37,164 nucleotides of DNA from Flavobacteriales bacterium (GTDB taxonomy: Bacteria; Bacteroidota; Bacteroidia; Flavobacteriales_D; CANHHI01): positions 1 through 37,164 of the forward strand of contig CANHHI010000001.1 in NCBI GenBank assembly GCA_947460225.1. Direction: 5' to 3'. The notes below the pieces were generated by a model. That model searched no databases and was not told where the DNA came from. It worked only from the letters and a program-made list of their open reading frames with translations. Position 1 is the first letter of the stretch, and every line of letters begins with the position of its first letter. A program made the translations under genes and the position numbers. This document shows positions 32,647-37,164 of the stretch, one piece after another.

Positions 32647-33171
32647 CTATTCGTTTATTATACTGGTGTCTTGTGTAGTTTTCAAAAATTCATCAAAAAG
32701 ACTTACGTATTCTTGGCTCACGCCCCAAAGTTCTTTTTTAAGCCCCGCAATTTCTTCTTGTTGCATCATCATGCGGTTTTGCAAACCTTGAATGGTCTTT
32801 TCTATTTGCGACATCTGCCCCGTCCTATTTTGCAATTTACTTTTAAGCAGGCTAATTTTTTCTTGGCTTTCTTTTTGCAAAGTGGCAATTTGCGTCAAAT
32901 CTTCCCTAAGCCTATCCGATAAGTCTTGTTTTTTGCCTTTTTCCCGCAAATGAGTATAACCAAAAATTTCCTGTTTTTTTTGCGTAAGATGCGCCAAATT
33001 CTGTTCCATCTCGGCATAAAAACCAATTAAATTATCAATAAGCGTGTCTCTTTGCGCAATTTCTTGCCTCAAATTCGCCGTTTGTTCTCCGCAGTCTTGT
33101 GTAATTTGCTCTTTTGTGCTGGGCTTACAAGACAAAGCCAAACAGAGCAAAGCCATATATCTATTTTTCAT
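32647..33171 (-). CDS. Putative coiled-coil lipoprotein
   Basis: 174 residues. MKNRYMALLCLALSCKPSTK is a lipoprotein signal with lipobox LALSC, so the mature chain begins at Cys15 and is membrane-tethered. From about 25 to 155 the sequence is a long charged heptad-like helix (QTANLRQEIAQRDTLID, LLKSKLQNRTGQMSQIEKT, QNRMMMQQEEIAGLKKEL), so an extended coiled coil. No domain beyond this is recognised. It overlaps the upstream DUF6913-like gene by 11 nt and is followed by ffh after 2 nt, so it is translationally packed into the SRP operon, which is unusual for a lipoprotein. It might link envelope structure and secretion, but that is only guilt by association. Confidence 0.7.
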   Translation of the reverse strand: MKNRYMALLCLALSCKPSTKEQITQDCGEQTANLRQEIAQRDTLIDNLIGFYAEMEQNLAHLTQKKQEIFGYTHLREKGKKQDLSDRLREDLTQIATLQKESQEKISLLKSKLQNRTGQMSQIEKTIQGLQNRMMMQQEEIAGLKKELWGVSQEYVSLFDEFLKTTQDTSIINE

Positions 33172-33706
33172 GGATTAAACTCAAATAATGATGCAAAGGC
33201 TCCACCAAACTTTCTTTGGGTGATTTTGCAGGCAATTCTATAAAAAAATCGTACAATGTTTTCCATGCCAATTGCTGTTTTGCCACTTTAAAATGCGCTG
33301 GCACTTTGGCTAAAACACCCTTGATAAAATGCGCTCTGTCATCGGTAAAATCAATAGCTATATCCACTTTAAGGTTAGCGACCAAACGCATCACCTCTTT
33401 TTTGGGCAAACCCGAAAAAAACCGAGCATCTTTGGCAGTAAACACAAAATCAAAAGGCAAATCTTCTTTGAGCATTTTCTTTTGGCGCACGTAGGCAATT
33501 TTAACCACCTGCGCAATATTGTATTTTTGTTTCAAAGTGCCAGCAAAACTATTGACAAGTTCTATATCTTTGGGTTTTTCTACCTCAATAAGCAACAAAA
33601 CGCTTTTGGCATCTGCATAGCCAAGCACCCTGCGCAACCTTGGCGTAGTTCTTCGGTTGAGCAAAAAATGGGCTAATTTATATCTTAACTGGGCAAACAT
33701 GGGCAT
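33161..33706 (-). CDS. Conserved hypothetical protein, DUF6913-like
   Basis: 181 residues, soluble, with no signal peptide. It has alternating strands and helices: SVLLLIEVEKPKDIELVNSF, VVKIAYVRQKKMLKEDLPFD, DARFFSGLPKKE, DIAIDFTDDRAHFIKG. The pattern resembles the Bacteroidota DUF6913 family, assigned from memory only. It begins at ATG 33706 (or ATG 33700). It has a full promoter, so it is the first gene of the transcript running through ffh, folD, DUF5686, lptB, DUF4271 and hemD, assuming no internal terminator. It overlaps the lipoprotein gene by 11 nt. Confidence 0.6.
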   Translation of the reverse strand: MPMFAQLRYKLAHFLLNRRTTPRLRRVLGYADAKSVLLLIEVEKPKDIELVNSFAGTLKQKYNIAQVVKIAYVRQKKMLKEDLPFDFVFTAKDARFFSGLPKKEVMRLVANLKVDIAIDFTDDRAHFIKGVLAKVPAHFKVAKQQLAWKTLYDFFIELPAKSPKESLVEPLHHYLSLIHEK

Positions 33707-33727
33707 TATTTAGATAAAACCAAATAG

Positions 33728-33758
33728 CAAAAGTAAAGATTTTTAGTCAAATTACAAA
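33728..33758 (-). promoter_or_regulatory. Promoter of the long ffh/folD/lptB/hemD run
   Basis: On minus, TTTG (complement of 33755-33758), 19 nt, then TACTTTTG (complement of 33728-33735), a full match. The -7 box is 21 nt from the ATG at 33706. Repeat copy R3 begins only 10 nt upstream. Confidence 0.65.
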
Positions 33759-33768
33759 ATATTCACGA

Positions 33769-33846
33769 ACACAGTCCGTTTTATTCTGCACCTGCGGTGC
33801 AGGCAAGATACACGCAAAAATGTAGGGAACGGTTTGTAACCGTTCC
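33769..33846 (+). repeat. Dispersed palindromic repeat, copy R3, with a 21-bp palindrome
   Basis: 33769-33804 matches R1 at 10642-10677 with one mismatch. A TGTAGGG follows, then the perfect palindrome GGAACGGTT-TGT-AACCGTTCC (33826-33846), whose core matches the one at 10744-10770. So two linked modules occur at both sites, but with different palindromes directly behind TGTAGGG. Confidence 0.8.
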
Positions 33847-33853
33847 AAAAATA

Positions 33854-33898
33854 GAAACCCCACCTTTCGGTAGGGTTTCCTTGTAGAAGTAGGGTTTC
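33854..33898. repeat. Hairpin with a short direct repeat
   Basis: GAAACCCCACC-TTTC-GGTAGGGTTTC (33854-33879) is an 11-bp stem with one mismatch and a 4-nt loop. GTAGGGTTTC occurs again at 33889-33898. It has no T-run, so it is not a standard terminator. Confidence 0.55.
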
Positions 33899-34029
33899 AC
33901 GTACACACCCCAAACGACAAATAAAATTAAAATACCTACGCATCGCCAGCTGGTGCGCATCTGCCGTATGCAAACAGATAAAACACCGCAATTCATCTAT
34001 GTTGCAAGCAACCTAGGTAAACAGATTAG

Positions 34030-34087
34030 ATTTTGCTGGTTTTAGCCTGTGTTTGTTTGAGCACGTGGAAGTGACTAAAACCAAAAT
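34030..34087. repeat. Inverted repeat of unknown role
   Basis: ATTTTGCTGGTTTTAG (34030-34045) pairs with CTAAAACCAAAAT (34075-34087), giving 13 bp with a 2-nt bulge around a 29-nt loop. It lies between the candidate RNA and the repeats. Confidence 0.5.
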
Positions 34088-34165
34088 ACAACCAAGCATA
34101 GCTATAACTCTCCGAGCCTTTTTAGATTAACGCCGTTACGCCAAAAACCCCTACACTGCTGTACA

Positions 34166-34351
34166 ACAAAAAACCCAACCTGACGATTTGTAAAGTTGCT
34201 ATTCCAAATGTCGTTCAGCGTGTAAAACACGCCGCGGACAACAAACGCCTTGCAGCGGGGTTATCCGTCAGGTTGGGTTATATTTAAAAGACTATAACCC
34301 CAGCCGATTTTTTCGGCGTGTTTTTGTCCAAAACGGACATTTAGAATAGCA
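34166..34351 (-). ncRNA. Candidate structured noncoding RNA
   Basis: This covers the predicted transcript from near 34351 to a T-run at 34173-34168 on the minus strand, about 185 nt, with no credible ORF. Perfect or near-perfect nested helices: H1 34336-34351 with 34197-34212 (15 Watson-Crick pairs of 16, the other G-U), H2 34314-34324 with 34224-34234 (11 bp), H3 34294-34301 with 34257-34264 (8 bp). The apical loop sequence AACCCAACCTGACG (complement of 34266-34279) can pair with CGTCAGGTTGGGTT (complement of 34172-34185), directly before the T-run. That pairing crosses H1-H3, so it is either a pseudoknot or an alternative terminator fold. The size and closing stem recall 6S RNA, but I cannot assign a family. 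Hallmarks of tmRNA, RNase P RNA and SRP RNA are absent. Confidence 0.5.
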
Positions 34352-34354
34352 CCA

Positions 34355-34387
34355 CAAAGGTACAAACTTTTTAATTAAAGTTCCAAA
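34355..34387 (-). promoter_or_regulatory. Strong promoter of the candidate ncRNA
   Basis: On minus, TTTG (complement of 34384-34387), 21 nt, then TACCTTTG (complement of 34355-34362). The expected transcription start (about 34348-34351) coincides with the first base of helix H1. No coding region follows for more than 600 nt. Confidence 0.65.
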
Positions 34388-34437
34388 TTTTTGGGCAAAA
34401 TTTTTAAAATAAATTTCATTTTTCTAGGAATTAAATA

Positions 34438-34485
34438 GCCTGCCGTAGGCAGAATAAATCGATCTGTGACCGCAGGCTATGCCTG
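34438..34485 (-). repeat. Divergent repeat copy R5 at the end of the WecA-like gene
   Basis: GCCTGCCGTAGGC (34438-34450) continued by AGAATAAAT resembles the inverted form of R1, and CAGGC-TAT-GCCTG (34473-34485) is identical to the palindrome at 12248-12260. The TAG stop of the neighbouring gene is the centre of this palindrome. Confidence 0.6.
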
Positions 34486-35631
34486 TTTGGAGGCAAGGAG
34501 GGTTTTGCAGTAAAACAATAAACCCAGCCCACAAGCTACATAAAGCAGAAAACCTATAAATTGCCCATTGGCTTGAAAAAACCGAGAAAGCAAAATCACG
34601 GTAAATACGGCGCATATAGAAAAAATGCCAGCACAAGTTGTGGCACGTGCATGGCTAAGCCCTAGGGAAAGCAAATGGTGGTGCAAATGGTTTTTATCAC
34701 CCACAAAGGGAGATTTTCCACTGGCTGTGCGCAATACAAACACCCGCAAAGTATCCAAAAGCGGATATACCGACAGACTCATGGCAAAAACGGGCTTATT
34801 TACTTTGGCTAAAACATTGTGCCAGCTGGGCAGGGTTTTATAAAAATCATCGTGTGATAAATACTCCAAGGTTAAAAATGCCACAACGCCACCCAAGAGT
34901 AAACTGCCCATATTACCTAGAAAAATCCGCTGTTTCTTGCTGATGTTATAGTATAAAAACGCCCAACAAGCCCCAGAAGTCCCCCAAGACACGAGGGCAA
35001 AAATTTGGTCTTGATTGCCCAAATGCACAAAGCCAAAAAATGCTGTGCTAATGCCAACAACCGTAGCAAGCAAACCATCTATACCATCGGCAAGGTTGTG
35101 GGCATTCACAAAAACAATCCATACAAAAAAAGAAAACAAAATGGAAAACCAAGTGGGCAATTCCTCCACACCCAAAACGCCATAAAAACTTTGTATGCGC
35201 AAATCGGGATTAAAAAAAATAAAAAAACCCGCTATGGCTTGCCCTATAAATCTTTGGTTGGCGGATTCTTTGAGCATATCGTCTTTTGCACCCAAAAGGA
35301 AAAGCAAAAAAGTAGCCAAAAAGAAACTTTTAAATTTGCGCAACGCCCAAGGGCTAATCTCGGCAGGGAAAAACAAAATATAGGTAAGCACCAGCGATAA
35401 AAAAATCAAAACCCCTCCTGCCGTTGGTACTACGCCATGATGCGTTTTGTGCTGTTCGGTGGGCTTGTCTAAGAGTTCTGTTTTTCTGAGCATAATTCTA
35501 TACACAGGAACACTCAAAAAAACGAATAAAAATCCAGCAAACAATGCCCAAATACTTTTTTTCCAAATAAGATAAGAAACAGGTATTTGCAACTCTTGCC
35601 ACAGCAAAATATTCATCATTTTTTCATACAT
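34477..35631 (-). CDS. WecA/MraY-family polyprenyl-phosphate glycosyl-1-phosphate transferase
   Basis: 384 residues if started at ATG 35631, just after the -7 box; an ATG at 35667 adds 12 residues but lies upstream of the box. The family transfers a sugar-1-phosphate (often GlcNAc-1-P) from UDP-sugar to undecaprenyl phosphate, the first step of O-antigen or other glycan synthesis, in the inner membrane. Seen: about 10-11 TM segments, the HHGVVPTAGGVLIF motif, LLGAKDD (Asp pair), NAHNLADGIDGLL (catalytic Asp region), IFLGNMGSLLLG, and the HLHHHLLSLGLSH motif of WecA-like rather than MraY enzymes. The last codons and the stop run into repeat R5. The sugar cannot be fixed from sequence. Confidence 0.88.
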   Translation of the reverse strand: MYEKMMNILLWQELQIPVSYLIWKKSIWALFAGFLFVFLSVPVYRIMLRKTELLDKPTEQHKTHHGVVPTAGGVLIFLSLVLTYILFFPAEISPWALRKFKSFFLATFLLFLLGAKDDMLKESANQRFIGQAIAGFFIFFNPDLRIQSFYGVLGVEELPTWFSILFSFFVWIVFVNAHNLADGIDGLLATVVGISTAFFGFVHLGNQDQIFALVSWGTSGACWAFLYYNISKKQRIFLGNMGSLLLGGVVAFLTLEYLSHDDFYKTLPSWHNVLAKVNKPVFAMSLSVYPLLDTLRVFVLRTASGKSPFVGDKNHLHHHLLSLGLSHARATTCAGIFSICAVFTVILLSRFFQANGQFIGFLLYVACGLGLLFYCKTLLASKQA

Positions 35632-35637
35632 TTTACT

Positions 35638-35645
35638 CAAAGTTA
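35638..35645 (-). promoter_or_regulatory. -7 box abutting the WecA-like start
   Basis: The minus strand reads TAACTTTG, ending 6 nt before ATG 35631. If active, the transcript is leaderless or nearly so. A -33 TTTG is not evident. If inactive, the 35667 start becomes possible. Confidence 0.4.
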
Positions 35646-35707
35646 ATTTTTTTCTGCCAGCTTTCATTTGTTTTACCTATTTTTTGTTAATTTTATAAAA
35701 AATTTAC

Positions 35708-36967
35708 ATGATGAAGTTAGAAATTCCGAATAGTGTTTTGCCCCGTGTTGTGATTATTGGTGGCGGTTTTGCAGGATTAACTTTGGCGCAAAAAATCAAC
35801 AAACAACATTTTCAAATTATACTTTTAGACCAAGAAAATTTTCACACCTTTCAACCGCTTTTGTATCAAGTTGCGTCTGCACAAATAGAACCACAAAGTT
35901 TGGCTTTCCCCCTGCGCAAAGCCTTTCAAGGCGAACCCAATACATATATCCGCAAAACACAAGTTTTAGCCATAGATGCCGAAAAGAAATCTGTGCAAAC
36001 CCAAGACGGAGAATTGCATTATGATTACCTGGTGCTAGCGATGGGTGCAAAAAGCCATTATTTTGGCTTAAAGGATATGGAAGAACACGCTTTAACGCTC
36101 AAAACTTTATCCGATGCTGTGGACATCAGAAATACGCTGTTAAGCGATTTGGAAGATTGGGAAAACAAAGGTGTGCAAAGCAAAAACTGGGTGGTAGTAG
36201 GTGCTGGCGCAACGGGCGTAGAAATGGCTGGTGCGCTAGCGGATTTGCGCAATAAAATTCTCAAATTGGATTTTCCAGAGCTAGACCCCAAAGCACTGAA
36301 AATAACACTCATTGAAGCATCAGGCAAAGCACTGGGTGCTTTTGCGGAAGGCATGGGTGATGTGGCTGTCAAACATTTAAAAACTTTGGGCGTAGAAGTA
36401 CTCTTAAACACAGAGGTGTTGAGTTATGATGGCACGCATTTGCAAATAAAAGATGCGCAAACCATTCAAAGCCAAACAGTGATTTGGACGGCAGGCGTTC
36501 GGGCGCAAACGGTATCTGGTTTGGAAAAATTTCAATTGCCCAATGGCAGAATTGGCGTAGATGAATACAATCAAGTCCTTCAAGGGAAAGATATTTTCTG
36601 CATAGGCGACCAAGCCAGCATGCAAACGCAAGGCTACGAAAAAGGACACCCACAACTTGCGCCTGTTGCCATTGCACAAGCTGAAAATTTGGCAAAAAAC
36701 TTGGTGCGTGCCGTGTTCCAAAAACCGATGTTAGCTTTTGCTTACCACGACAAAGGCAGCATGGTTGCTGTTGGCTTGGGTGTTGGCGTCGTTAGGGTTT
36801 TTGGAAAAGTTTGGCACGGTTTTTGGGCGTTTATTGTGTGGTTTTTTGTGCACTTATTTCAAATTTTAGGCACCAAAAATAAAATATTTATTTTATTGCA
36901 ATGGCTCAGCCAATACCGTTCCTACAATTCGGCACTGCGCATCATATTAAAATCTAAAAAAGAATAA
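35708..36967 (+). CDS. ndh: Type II NADH dehydrogenase (NDH-2), FAD-dependent
   Basis: 419 residues. NDH-2 oxidises NADH and reduces quinone at the inner membrane without pumping protons. Seen: FAD-binding VVIIGGGFAGLTLA at 14-27, the NDH-2 motif HTFQPLLYQVASAQIEP, YDYLVLAMGAKSHYFG, the second (NADH) nucleotide fold NWVVVGAGATGVEMAGALADL, and the FAD-contact DIFCIGDQAS, followed by APVAIAQ. The C-terminal 60 residues (VWHGFWAFIVWFFVHLFQIL and following) form amphipathic/hydrophobic helices for membrane attachment. The length is typical. It reads convergently with the M28 peptidase gene, with stops directly adjacent. Its promoter is unclear; TATTTTTTG at about 35675-35690 is off-consensus by one base. 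Confidence 0.92.
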   Translation: MMKLEIPNSVLPRVVIIGGGFAGLTLAQKINKQHFQIILLDQENFHTFQPLLYQVASAQIEPQSLAFPLRKAFQGEPNTYIRKTQVLAIDAEKKSVQTQDGELHYDYLVLAMGAKSHYFGLKDMEEHALTLKTLSDAVDIRNTLLSDLEDWENKGVQSKNWVVVGAGATGVEMAGALADLRNKILKLDFPELDPKALKITLIEASGKALGAFAEGMGDVAVKHLKTLGVEVLLNTEVLSYDGTHLQIKDAQTIQSQTVIWTAGVRAQTVSGLEKFQLPNGRIGVDEYNQVLQGKDIFCIGDQASMQTQGYEKGHPQLAPVAIAQAENLAKNLVRAVFQKPMLAFAYHDKGSMVAVGLGVGVVRVFGKVWHGFWAFIVWFFVHLFQILGTKNKIFILLQWLSQYRSYNSALRIILKSKKE

Positions 36968-37164
36968 TTAAAACCCTTTGGGGCTTAAATTCTTAAACTG
37001 CGCCAAACGCCAAGCCAACTGAAAAATATGCTGTGTTCTTTTTTGCAAAAGTTCGTATTGAATTTTTTCGGCAGTATCGGTGCTTTTGTGGTAATCCGCA
37101 TGAAAACCGCCAAAATAAAATATAGCTGGCACATTTTGCTTAACAAAAGAATAATGGTCGGAGC
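36968..37164 (-). CDS. M28-family zinc peptidase, C-terminal fragment
   Basis: Only the last 65 residues and stop are in the window; the gene continues beyond 37164. The stretch SDHYSFVKQNVPAIFYFGG followed by FHADYHKSTDTAEKIQYELL is the C-terminal M28 signature (SDH-x2-F, then the zinc-ligand His of DYH and the D-T-x-x-K-I pattern) of aminopeptidases and glutaminyl cyclase-like enzymes. Most members are exported. The stop touches the NDH-2 stop (36967/36968). Confidence 0.85.
   Translation of the reverse strand, partial: SDHYSFVKQNVPAIFYFGGFHADYHKSTDTAEKIQYELLQKRTQHIFQLAWRLAQFKNLSPKGF

Noticed and set aside
33752..33996. Two minus-strand ORFs of 71-79 codons in the gap before the ffh run
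   Set aside because: They overlap repeat R3 and the hairpins and share peptides only with the false UvrB extension.
34130..34351. tmRNA, RNase P RNA or SRP RNA
   Set aside because: No tag-peptide frame or tRNA-like ends, no GAGGAAAGTCC-type core, and no GGAAG-type SRP loop.
34020..34476. tRNA gene
   Set aside because: No GGTTC-A-A-x-CC type T-arm or cloverleaf can be formed; the stems there do not have tRNA spacing.
1..37164. CRISPR array, prophage, insertion sequence or toxin-antitoxin module
   Set aside because: No regularly spaced direct repeats, no transposase, integrase or phage structural gene, and no recognisable toxin pair were seen.

Overview
The window is a gene-dense stretch of a Bacteroidota chromosome. 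The evidence is phylum-specific families (a DUF5686 outer-membrane protein, a DUF4271 membrane protein next to hemD, a MurF-alanine racemase fusion), promoters of the Bacteroidota type (TTTG, 19-21 nt, TAnnTTTG), and start codons without clear Shine-Dalgarno sequences. I cannot place it below phylum. There is no transposase, integrase, phage gene, CRISPR array, tRNA or rRNA in the window.

Layout. 1-5025 (minus): the first 1675 residues of a giant exported protein built from at least eleven tandem beta-sandwich-like repeats; its C-terminus lies outside the window. 5145-8597: an O-methyltransferase, then (plus) a Prc/Tsp-type protease and Pcm. 8594-10597 (minus): uvrB. 10598-10989: a mosaic of palindromic repeats. 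10990-13076 (plus): a secreted transglutaminase-like protein, a doubtful small ORF and nadE. 13071-14426 (minus): a 73-residue orphan, a hemolysin III family protein and rpiB. 14490-17420 (plus): a GNAT-sensor kinase-response regulator operon, closed by a bidirectional terminator. 17445-21508 (minus): rlmD-like, 5-formyl-THF cyclo-ligase, obg, adk, hpt. 21648-25594 (plus): a DUF349 protein and murF-alr. 25584-33706 (minus): a long co-directional run read in the order DUF6913-like, coiled-coil lipoprotein, ffh, folD, DUF5686, lptB, DUF4271, hemD. 33707-34476: a 770-bp gap with repeats, hairpins and a highly structured, promoter-driven RNA candidate. 34477-35631 (minus): a WecA/MraY-type transferase. 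35708-36967 (plus): NDH-2. 36968-37164 (minus): the end of an M28 peptidase.

Most genes are housekeeping: protein quality control and repair, DNA repair, NAD, purine and folate metabolism, ribosome and SRP function, and envelope biogenesis (MurF-Alr, LptB, WecA-like, DUF5686). Spacing is very tight. Convergent pairs overlap at their stops (pcm/uvrB, nadE/orphan, murF-alr/hemD) and operon genes overlap or nearly touch.

The points most worth a second look are: (a) the structured element at 34166-34387, with a strong promoter at its edge, three nested helices and a 14-bp loop-to-downstream pairing that ends in a T-run, which can also be drawn as an attC-like hairpin; (b) the giant repeat protein with two repeat length classes and Cys-containing members; (c) a dispersed palindromic repeat family that creates false ORFs and supplies the stop codon of the WecA-like gene; (d) four genes whose promoter -7 box lies 4-9 nt from the start codon, implying leaderless or nearly leaderless mRNAs.
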